From CAZKYP01 sp964556885 (GTDB lineage Bacteria; Planctomycetota; Phycisphaerae; Sedimentisphaerales; Anaerobacaceae): a stretch of DNA of 9,746 bases. The stretch is taken from the NCBI GenBank assembly GCA_964556885.1, contig CAZKYP010000127.1, positions 1-9,746 on the forward strand, in the 5' to 3' direction. How positions within the stretch are numbered: the stretch's first letter is position 1; each line of letters opens with the position of its first letter. Below the pieces are notes generated by a model. That model did no database searches. It was given only the letters and a program-made list of their open reading frames with translations, and had not been told where the DNA came from. Below are positions 1 through 6,006 of the stretch, in pieces. A program made the translations under genes and the position numbers.

Positions 1-620
1 ACGTCCGGCATAAACGGATTCGTATCGTATGGTTCCAGCAATGTAGGGCAACCGAAATGCTCCGCCAATCTGTGGGTGAGCGTTGTTTTGCCGACGCCGA
101 TAACGCCGGCGATGCTGACGAGCTGCGGCCTATCAGGATCGAGGAAAAAATCGCAGCCGTTCAATCGAGCGGCCAATTCGCTTATCCATTCTTTCATGAC
201 CGGATGGACCAGCTCGCTGTCGAGCTGGGCCAGTCCTCTGAGTACGAATGAACGAAGATGCATCTGCGGGTGCGGCACGGTCAAGTCGAGACTTTCTATG
301 ATTTCATCGCCGAATAATAGAAGGTCCAAGTCAATAGTTCTCGGCGACCATTTGCCGTTTCTCTCTCTGCCGAGCGCCGTTTCGACGTACATTAGTCTTT
401 CGAGCAGCTTCTCGGCGCTAAGTGACGTTTTCAATTCGGCGACTGTGTTGAGGTACATCGGCTGGTCGGCCTGTCCTAATGGAATGGTTTCTATAAAGTC
501 GCTCAGACGAACTGAATCGATTCCTTTGGTTTCCGAAAGTATCCTTATGGCGATTTCAATGTTGGCTTTTCTGTCACCTAAGTTGCTGCCCAAACCGATA
601 TATGAAGTTATTTTCGCCAT
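1..620 (-). CDS. folK: FolK (HPPK) fused to a deoxynucleoside kinase domain, partial at 3' end
   Basis: The N-terminal domain is 6-hydroxymethyl-7,8-dihydropterin pyrophosphokinase, which transfers pyrophosphate from ATP to the pterin in cytoplasmic folate synthesis. Seen: IGLGSNLGDR near residues 8-17, the HPPK signature SPRTIDLDLLLFGD at 92-105, and VPHPQMHLRSFVL at 115-127. The FolK domain ends near residue 160, but the frame stays open. It continues into VSIAGVIGVGKTTLTHRLAE (168-187), with a Walker A P-loop GVIGVGKT, and then LLEPYDTNPF (194-203). That order is typical of the dGK/dAK-type deoxynucleoside kinase family. At least 206 codons are present and the C-terminus lies beyond base 1. 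The ATG shares one base with the dapL stop codon (TGATG), so the two are probably one translationally coupled operon. The FolK assignment is firm; the kinase assignment rests on about 40 residues. Confidence 0.9.
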   Translation of the reverse strand, partial: MAKITSYIGLGSNLGDRKANIEIAIRILSETKGIDSVRLSDFIETIPLGQADQPMYLNTVAELKTSLSAEKLLERLMYVETALGRERNGKWSPRTIDLDLLLFGDEIIESLDLTVPHPQMHLRSFVLRGLAQLDSELVHPVMKEWISELAARLNGCDFFLDPDRPQLVSIAGVIGVGKTTLTHRLAEHFGCPTLLEPYDTNPFMPD

Positions 621-1852
621 CAGGATATAGCTGTGATTCTTTTAAGTGCCTCTTTGACGTTTTCCGGCCGGCCGAACGCCGTCAGTCGAACAAAGCCCTC
701 CCCCGCCGAACCGAAGCCGGCGCCGGGCGTACATACTACATGAGCCTGGTTAAGTAACTTGTCGAAAAATTCCCATGAGCCTATGCCTTTGGGTGTTTTT
801 AGCCAGATGTATGGAGCGTTGACTCCACCGTAGACTTTATAGCCGATTTCGCTGAGCGTTTCGCGGATGACTTTTGCGTTGCCCATATAAATATTAATCG
901 TATCTTTGATTTGCTTTTTGCCTTCGTCGGTGTAGACCGCCGCAGCGCCTGCCTGTGTGATGTACGATACGCCGTTGAATTTGGTGCAGTGGCGTCTCTT
1001 CCAGATCGGGGCGACCTCGACGGCCCTGCCGTCTTTTGTATAAGCCTTCAACTGCTTCGGCACGACGGCGTAGCCGCATCGAACGCCCGTGAAACCAGCG
1101 GTCTTGGAAAAGCTCCGGAATTCTATCGCAACATCTTTCGCACCGTTAATCTCGTATATGGAATGTGGGATTTCCGGCTGCGAGATGTACTCTTCGTATG
1201 CGGCGTCGAACAGGATTATCGATTTGTTCTTACGGGCATAATCGACCCATTCGACAAGCTGCTCTTTTGTTGCAATCGCCCCTGTGGGATTGTTCGGGAA
1301 GCACAGGTAAATCAAATCGACCTTCCTGACGGGCGGCTCTGGCACAAAATTGTTCTGCTCAGTGCAGGGCATATAGACAATACCCTCGTACCTGCCCTTC
1401 TCTGACGCCGCACCGGTCCTGCCAGCCATCACGTTCGTATCAACGTATACCGGATAGACCGGATCAGAAACCGCGATAATGTTGTCCAGCCCGAAAATCT
1501 CCTGCATATTGCCGGTATCGCATTTTGCGCCGTCGCTGATGAAAATCTCGTCGATATCAATATTCGCACCGCGTGCCTTGAAGTCATTTTCGCTGATGGC
1601 CTTTCGCAGGAAGTCATAGCCGACGCCGCCATCGTCATAGCCGTGAAAGGTCTCTTTGCGGCCCATCTCCTCGACCGCCTTTTTCATTGCCTTTATAACC
1701 GCCGGAGCCAGAGGCTCGGTTACATCGCCGATACCCATGCTGATAATTTTCGCGTCGGGATTCGCCTCCTGAAACGCTCTTCTCCTTCGCCCAATCTCCG
1801 GAAAAAGATACCCGGCCTGCAACTTCAAGTAGTTTTCGTTAATCAATGTCAT
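620..1852 (-). CDS. dapL: LL-diaminopimelate aminotransferase
   Basis: This is a PLP-dependent fold-type I aminotransferase that converts tetrahydrodipicolinate plus glutamate directly to LL-diaminopimelate. It bypasses the succinylase/acetylase branches and supplies lysine and meso-DAP. The 410-residue length and the start INENYLKLQAGYLFPEIGRR (4-23) match the DapL family. Visible motifs are GIGDVTEP (40-47), NPTG (188-191), DAAYEEY (216-222), the Schiff-base lysine in SFSKTAGFTG (K250), and the probable carboxylate-binding arginine in GFVRLTAFG (R389). The ATG is preceded by CGGAG with good spacing and fits the family's N-terminus. The gene runs into folK with a TGATG overlap. The leader upstream contains an inverted repeat at 1883-1939. 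No key residue is missing. Confidence 0.96.
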   Translation of the reverse strand: MTLINENYLKLQAGYLFPEIGRRRRAFQEANPDAKIISMGIGDVTEPLAPAVIKAMKKAVEEMGRKETFHGYDDGGVGYDFLRKAISENDFKARGANIDIDEIFISDGAKCDTGNMQEIFGLDNIIAVSDPVYPVYVDTNVMAGRTGAASEKGRYEGIVYMPCTEQNNFVPEPPVRKVDLIYLCFPNNPTGAIATKEQLVEWVDYARKNKSIILFDAAYEEYISQPEIPHSIYEINGAKDVAIEFRSFSKTAGFTGVRCGYAVVPKQLKAYTKDGRAVEVAPIWKRRHCTKFNGVSYITQAGAAAVYTDEGKKQIKDTINIYMGNAKVIRETLSEIGYKVYGGVNAPYIWLKTPKGIGSWEFFDKLLNQAHVVCTPGAGFGSAGEGFVRLTAFGRPENVKEALKRITAIS

Positions 1853-1882
1853 TTTCTACTCCGATATTCGTAAATGATTAAA

Positions 1883-1939
1883 TGGTAACTGGTAAAATTG
1901 ATAATTCGTTAATCACCATTCAACGCTTACCAACTACCA
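1883..1939 (-). repeat. Imperfect inverted repeat in the dapL leader
   Basis: TGGTAACTGGTAA (1883-1895) is answered by TTACCAACTACCA (1927-1939), matching at 11 of 13 positions. Read as minus-strand RNA, the two differences become G-U wobbles, so all 13 positions pair. The interior contains a second small hairpin around TTCG (CGAA on the minus strand). The end nearest dapL is about 30 bases before its start codon. No T-run follows, so this does not look like a terminator. It could be a dispersed intergenic repeat or a leader structure. Confidence 0.55.
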
Positions 1940-2017
1940 ATCCCAAACAAACAAAACATTCTATTGATTTGCGGCTTTTACGTCAATGACTGGTTAAAAA
2001 TCGTCTTAAGATGTTGA

Positions 2018-2695
2018 TTACTCGGGTTCTTTTTCGGGAAGTGAGTTTGTGTCATGGACCCATTGTTTGAATTGTGTCCAGTTGTGTGTATCGAGATTTT
2101 TTTGTTTGCAGTATCTTTCGTAGAGCCTGAATACGTCGCTGATGTGTAAATAATCATCTGGGTAATCCCGGTTCTTATATTTTTTACGTTTCCAGGGTCC
2201 AGGTGCGACGTATGCCTGCCATTTGGCCTCATCGTATGGCACATCGCCAATTGCAAAGGCCGCTAATGCACCGGCGGTGCCGGACCTGTCGATGCCCGAA
2301 CGGCAATGCAAAAGCACGGGCGGCTCGGCGGCTTCGATATGCTCTATCAGCTCGATTAACAGGTACTTTGCCGGAAGCCTGCGTGAGCTCAGTGTCATCG
2401 TAATCATATTCAAGCCTAATTCGTCCGCTGTCGCCTGTTCATCTTTTACGGCCTGTTCCACGTCTCCCCGCAGGTTGATAACAGTTTTGATTCCATATTT
2501 TTTTGTCCATTCTCGAAGCTGCTCGGGCGTCGGCTGGCCGGAACGATATACTTTCTGTGGGACCACTACCTTGAAGTTTCCTCCTGCCGAAGAAAATATC
2601 AGGTAACAGCCAAGAAACAGAATCAACGATAGAATTACATAAGGCGAATGTAAAAATCGTCTCAATGATGATTTGTCTGTTTGCAGCTTTCCCAT
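2018..2695 (-). CDS. Membrane-anchored tyrosine/dual-specificity-type phosphatase
   Basis: This is a 225-residue protein with a short basic N-terminus, one transmembrane segment at about 18-36 (SPYVILSLILFLGCYLIF) and then an extracytoplasmic-looking domain. That domain carries the CX5R phosphatase loop HCRSGIDRSG (C131, R137). The preceding segment FKVVVPQKVYRSGQPTPEQL and GIKTVINLRGD (68-78) are typical of bacterial and Siw14-like DSP phosphatases. An aspartate general acid is not obvious: the stretch before the loop is TLSSRRLP. The reading frame is open further upstream, but the ATG at 2695 is chosen because it overlaps the stop of the preceding gene (TGATG) and leaves the membrane segment near the N-terminus. 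The substrate is unknown. Phosphatase fold is likely; a phosphoprotein substrate rather than a phospholipid or inositol phosphate is not established. Confidence 0.82.
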   Translation of the reverse strand: MGKLQTDKSSLRRFLHSPYVILSLILFLGCYLIFSSAGGNFKVVVPQKVYRSGQPTPEQLREWTKKYGIKTVINLRGDVEQAVKDEQATADELGLNMITMTLSSRRLPAKYLLIELIEHIEAAEPPVLLHCRSGIDRSGTAGALAAFAIGDVPYDEAKWQAYVAPGPWKRKKYKNRDYPDDYLHISDVFRLYERYCKQKNLDTHNWTQFKQWVHDTNSLPEKEPE

Positions 2696-3030
2696 CAGCT
2701 CAACATCCTTAACTCCACCAGAAAAGGAGCGGCGAAGAAATAGAGCGAACCAACCAATAAAATCAGATTCAGAACGATTCCAATGACGGCCGCTGTTTTG
2801 CTCCTGCATTTGATTAAAGCTACCGCGCAGAACACAGCCCCAAGCATAAACATAAAAGGTGACAATCCCATCGCAATCAGCAGGAGCTTATCCATTACAA
2901 TTATGGAGCTGAATGTGCTGCTGACAAACGATATTAGGACAAGCAGGACAATAATGCCGGTGCCGTAGAACGTCAACATAAGTCCCGTCGATGCTGAATC
3001 TTTCTTGTGCAAGGTATTTTCGCCCGCCAA
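2695..3030 (-). CDS. Small three-helix membrane protein (DUF4190-like pattern)
   Basis: This is a 111-residue hydrophobic protein with predicted membrane segments at about 17-37, 50-73 and 79-101. The layout of a short polar N-terminus, a pair of helices, then KTAAVIGIVLNLILLVGS resembles DUF4190-type proteins, although I cannot confirm the family. The start is TTG: an in-frame TAA lies 24 bases upstream and no ATG intervenes, while AAGAAGGA sits about 10 bases before the TTG. Its TGA overlaps the phosphatase ATG by one base, so the two are probably made together and could act together in the membrane. No catalytic motif is visible. Confidence 0.72.
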   Translation of the reverse strand: MAGENTLHKKDSASTGLMLTFYGTGIIVLLVLISFVSSTFSSIIVMDKLLLIAMGLSPFMFMLGAVFCAVALIKCRSKTAAVIGIVLNLILLVGSLYFFAAPFLVELRMLS

Positions 3031-3179
3031 TAAATCTTCATCCTTCTTGTCTTAACACGCACTGCTTGAATTTATACGTGCGATTAATTGTACTAATCCC
3101 GCGGCATGACTGCCAGCAATAAAAACAGAATCCATTATGTATCACCGATATCAGGTATCAATGATTGAGATGACAATGG

Positions 3180-4277
3180 TTAATTGTTAGGACTTGGGGG
3201 GACAACTGCAATCCATTTCTGAGAACTGGAGACATCCGTGTACTCACTGAGTTTCTCCCCTATACAGGAATAATGCAATATTTTTTTGATACCTGCTATC
3301 CATACGGAATTGTCGGAGGGGTCGAATGCAATTGAATGACCGCCCTGTTCTATATCGAACAGGAGATTTCCCTGTGAATCAAGCTTGCAGGTAAAGGTCT
3401 CTCTCTCGGCTATTTCATATAATTCGGAGAGTGTCTCCGGCCATTCATCTCCGAGTTTCGAAAGGTCATTCTTACCCATGCCGGTAATCCATACACTACC
3501 GTCACTTTGATCCACGCGCAGACATTGTGGTGAGAAATTCAGGCCGGAACTTTTCAAAACGACGCCTTCCGCAGATATCTTCAGTAACTTGATATTGCCG
3601 GCAGGATTTGGATCATCTCCAATTGTAAGCCAAATCGGACCGTGTGGATCAACATCGACAGAATTTGAAAGCTGATATGTTGGATCGCACTTCATTTTAA
3701 TCTCAAGGTCAAAACTACATTTTTTAACATCAGGACCGACTATCCAGAGATAACCACCTGATGGGTCGGCGGCGATATCGAATCCGCCTGTTCTTAGATG
3801 TTTGATGATTGTCCCGGTTCCGTCGATAGCGTATGTATTTTCCCCGTTTATCGCATAGACAGTGTTGTTTAACATTACAGCAGAATCGAATTTACCGGAT
3901 AATGACCATATCTCCTTGCCTGTGGATGTTTCGTACGTGGTAATCTTTTCATCCACGTTCCTGCATACAGTAAAATAGCAGCCGTCTTCGGATACTGAAA
4001 TAGCCCTGTGTCCGGATCCCCCGGCGTGAATTTTGATGCCATAAATTTTTCTTAGGAGTTCACATTTTGAATTAAGCAGCAATATTTCGTCTCCGCAAGG
4101 GAGTATTGGTAGATTTTTGTCGCTGTCACAGTCATCCAAAACCAATATCCGAACCTCTGTCCTGTCCCTGGTATCCGGAGTTTCCGAATTATCTGCGAGT
4201 GTATGGTTAATCGGTATAATTAAAACGGCTATCGATATGATTACAAGGAGGTATTTAAGAGAAGGTATGGTATTCAT
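3180..4277 (-). CDS. Exported protein with beta-propeller-like repeats, unknown function
   Basis: This 365-residue protein has a signal peptide (KYLLVIISIAVLIIPINHTLA, cleavage probably after A28). The mature part contains repeated blade-like motifs: ADPSGGYLWIVG (170-181), VDPHGPIWLTIG (209-220), VDQSDGSVWITG (255-266) and FDPSDNSVWIAG (318-329), with a weaker one at 95-105. Such D-x-x-x-G-x-[VIL]-W repeats are common in NHL/PQQ/SMP30-like propellers. Ten cysteines are present in the mature chain, which is unusual for this class. The ATG at 4277 is preferred over the GTG one codon earlier because AGAGGA lies seven bases before it. The gene stands alone, 150 bp upstream of the membrane-phosphatase pair, with a possible promoter at 4352-4380. 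No enzyme motif or ligand site can be named. Confidence 0.8.
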   Translation of the reverse strand: MNTIPSLKYLLVIISIAVLIIPINHTLADNSETPDTRDRTEVRILVLDDCDSDKNLPILPCGDEILLLNSKCELLRKIYGIKIHAGGSGHRAISVSEDGCYFTVCRNVDEKITTYETSTGKEIWSLSGKFDSAVMLNNTVYAINGENTYAIDGTGTIIKHLRTGGFDIAADPSGGYLWIVGPDVKKCSFDLEIKMKCDPTYQLSNSVDVDPHGPIWLTIGDDPNPAGNIKLLKISAEGVVLKSSGLNFSPQCLRVDQSDGSVWITGMGKNDLSKLGDEWPETLSELYEIAERETFTCKLDSQGNLLFDIEQGGHSIAFDPSDNSVWIAGIKKILHYSCIGEKLSEYTDVSSSQKWIAVVPPSPNN

Positions 4278-4351
4278 CACAGGTTCCTCTCAAAATTTTA
4301 CTGAATGTCTTAATCCGCAACATCATCAGGCGCCCGTATTTATCAATAAAT

Positions 4352-4380
4352 AATTTACATTATTTCGATAAAGTATGCAA
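4352..4380 (-). promoter_or_regulatory. Possible sigma-70-type promoter for the 3180-4277 gene
   Basis: On the minus strand TTGCAT (4380-4375) and TAAATT (4357-4352) are separated by 17 bases. The match is modest (3 of 6 and 4 of 6). A transcript would have a leader of about 70 bases before the ATG at 4277. It lies in a plausible place but AT-rich sequence gives such matches easily. Confidence 0.3.
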
Positions 4381-4411
4381 GAAAAAACCGGTGAAAAATC
4401 ATCACATGTTT

Positions 4412-4522
4412 TTATAGCGGCTGGTTCGGGACGGCTATTGGGAGCAATTCATTCTTCGTCGACACCGTCGAATTACTGTTTTCTTCGAAGTTATCACTGC
4501 TTGCAGTCATTTTAACGACCAT
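4412..4522 (-). CDS. Possible 36-residue hydrophilic ORF downstream of the membrane gene
   Basis: An ATG lies five bases after the TAA of the 4528-4956 gene and opens a 36-codon frame containing TASSDNFEENSNSTVSTKNE, ending ELLPIAVPNQPL. The composition is polar in the middle and proline-containing at the end, unlike a random AT-rich frame. There is no good Shine-Dalgarno sequence, so translation would need coupling to the preceding gene. It could also be the remnant of a longer gene's N-terminus. I do not recognise it. Confidence 0.3.
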   Translation of the reverse strand: MVVKMTASSDNFEENSNSTVSTKNELLPIAVPNQPL

Positions 4523-4527
4523 CCGGA

Positions 4528-4956
4528 TTAATCAATCTGCATCAATTTCTTTCGTATCGGATTTATTAAATATCCTTTTGCCGGATCTTTTTGTTTCTGT
4601 GACGGTTTGTAAAGACTCATTATAATTGCAACAAACAAGGCGATTAATGAATAAATCCCAATAGTGATAATCCATGCGGCGAAACTTTTAGGTATAAATC
4701 CTATAGTTGTAGCACGAAACAATTTCGATGCAGTTAATCCCGGCAGCACAAAATATAGACTGATAAGATTCGAAACTATATGTAATAAGAGAATAAAAAA
4801 GTAAAAATGCGTCGTTGACGATGTAGGTTGTGTATATTTATAGATCAGACTCAACTCGAAAATAGTAAATCCCATGACAGTTAACGGCAATGCTACGAAA
4901 ATGCTTTCGTATAGAATAAAGCCTTTAAATAATTCGGTTTTGCTTATTTTAATCAT
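4528..4956 (-). CDS. AT-rich small integral membrane protein, unknown function
   Basis: This is a 142-residue protein with hydrophobic segments at about 15-38, 50-72 and 92-115, and a basic C-terminal tail (KPSQKQKDPAKGY, KKLMQID). I do not recognise a family. The ATG at 4956 is chosen, but an in-frame TTG at 4971 is possible and neither has a strong ribosome-binding site. The DNA is visibly more AT-rich than dapL or wrbA, which could reflect recent acquisition or weak constraint. It is separated from wrbA by more than 200 bp of AT-rich sequence with no gene. Confidence 0.6.
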   Translation of the reverse strand: MIKISKTELFKGFILYESIFVALPLTVMGFTIFELSLIYKYTQPTSSTTHFYFFILLLHIVSNLISLYFVLPGLTASKLFRATTIGFIPKSFAAWIITIGIYSLIALFVAIIMSLYKPSQKQKDPAKGYLINPIRKKLMQID

Positions 4957-5179
4957 TCGTTCGGCAACCAAAAATGAATCCCGAATATAAAACCGGTACT
5001 AAAAATGCTCACGCCCGGCTCGCTAATCTAACTATTAAGTTACACTATTTAAGTCGAATAAGCAAAAGAAAAAACGTTCAATGTGAGGTGTTATATATGA
5101 TGACAGGGTATCTCTATATTGATGAATCCCGTTTCATCATGATGACTCGGTGTGACAAAGAGTATTGACACAATGGGGA

Positions 5180-5794
5180 TTACCGGCAGAGTTTGTTGGC
5201 GATTTCGGCTACGTGCCTGCCCTGGAATTTTGCGATTTCCAGCTCGTTTTCACTCGGCTGGCGTGAGCCGTCCGTATTGGCAAGGGTCGAAGCTCCGTAA
5301 GGCGAGCCGCCTGTAATTTCTTTCATGTTCATTAATCGCTGTTCTGAATATGGAACGCCGACTATGATCATGCCCTGGTGCAGGAGTGTCGAATGAAAGC
5401 TGGTTATGGTTGTTTCCTGGCCGCCATGCTGGGTTCCGGTACTGGTAAAAACGCTGCCGATTTTCCCGACAAGGGCGCCTTTGAGCCATAACTGGCCGGT
5501 CTGGTCGAGGAAATTGCGCATCTGTGCACACATATTGCCGAACCGCGTCGGGGTTCCGAAAATTATCGCATCTGCTTTTGCCAAGTCATCCGGCTTTGCG
5601 ACAGGGATGTGTGCGAACGCCTTTCGTGCGGCCAAGGCGCCACTTTTTTCAAGGGCCGCTTCCGGCACCAATTCAGGGACCTGATAGATAGTTACTTCGG
5701 TTTTGGGGACTTGACGGGCGCCTTCGGCCACCGCCTCGGCCATTTTATAAATGTGCCCGTACATGCTGTAAAAAACAATTTGTATCTTTGCCAT
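5180..5794 (-). CDS. wrbA: NAD(P)H:quinone oxidoreductase, WrbA type
   Basis: This is a flavodoxin-fold FMN enzyme that reduces quinones by two electrons, in the cytoplasm, usually as a tetramer. The protein is 204 residues, close to the usual 198-200. Visible parts are the FMN-phosphate loop YSMYGHIYKMAEAVAEGA (9-26), the second FMN segment GTPTRFGNMCAQMRNFLDQT (80-99), TSTGTQHGGQET (117-128), and the family's C-terminal GGSPYGAST (162-170). An upstream in-frame ATG exists at 5812, but its codons form AAGGAG. That sequence is the Shine-Dalgarno for the ATG at 5794, so 5794 is the start. The gene appears monocistronic, with an upstream gap of over 200 bp containing a 14-bp palindrome. Confidence 0.95.
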   Translation of the reverse strand: MAKIQIVFYSMYGHIYKMAEAVAEGARQVPKTEVTIYQVPELVPEAALEKSGALAARKAFAHIPVAKPDDLAKADAIIFGTPTRFGNMCAQMRNFLDQTGQLWLKGALVGKIGSVFTSTGTQHGGQETTITSFHSTLLHQGMIIVGVPYSEQRLMNMKEITGGSPYGASTLANTDGSRQPSENELEIAKFQGRHVAEIANKLCR

Positions 5795-5895
5795 GACTGA
5801 TCTCCTTATCATTGTCAGTTTTTATAATAGATACGCTAACTTTGCTTTCTGTGTTCTAAGGATAGCAATCTATGCTGTGTAAAAGTCAGAAACTA

Positions 5896-5909
5896 AATAC
5901 AATTGTATT
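5896..5909. promoter_or_regulatory. 14-bp perfect palindrome upstream of wrbA
   Basis: AATACAATTGTATT is its own reverse complement and lies about 100 bases before the wrbA start, in the expected promoter area. A two-fold symmetric site of this kind suits a dimeric repressor. No clear promoter hexamers could be paired with it. In AT-rich DNA a chance palindrome is possible. Confidence 0.35.
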
Positions 5910-5922
5910 GGTTCTCCCTGAT

Positions 5923-5963
5923 AAATCAAATACAAAGGCCGATTCGTAATTTTGAATCGGCCT
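5923..5963 (-). terminator. Rho-independent terminator of the dockerin gene
   Basis: A perfect 10-bp stem pairs 5936-5945 (AGGCCGATTC) with 5954-5963 (GAATCGGCCT), with an 8-base loop. On the minus strand the stem is followed by TTTGTATTTG, an interrupted T-rich tail. It lies about 45 bases after the stop codon at 6007, so it closes that transcript and separates it from wrbA. Confidence 0.8.
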
Positions 5964-6006
5964 GTTGTACGTCCTCCTTCTTCAAAGTATAGTTTTTTAC
6001 TGTGGC

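Noticed and set aside
76..630. 184-codon plus-strand frame opposite folK
   Set aside because: It lies opposite a well-supported FolK domain, has serine-rich low-information sequence, and shows no motif or ribosome-binding site.
911..1405. 164-codon plus-strand frame inside dapL
   Set aside because: Antisense shadow of a gene with all DapL motifs.
2696..2809. Upstream extension of the phosphatase to a start at 2809
   Set aside because: It would overlap the coding region of the membrane protein by 114 bases. The ATG at 2695 has the TGATG junction and a sensible membrane-anchor position.
3052..3135. 27-codon minus-strand frame (MDSVFIAGSHAAGLVQLIAR...) before the small membrane gene
   Set aside because: It is short, has only a weak GGTGAT upstream and resembles no family. 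A chance frame is as likely.
5121..5146. GATGAA/TTCATC hairpin and the adjoining TCATCATGATGA palindrome downstream of wrbA
   Set aside because: Short stems without a T-run in either direction; not convincing as a terminator or operator.
4974..5168. 64-codon plus-strand frame
   Set aside because: No ribosome-binding site or recognisable domain, and it sits in the probable upstream region of the divergent minus-strand gene.
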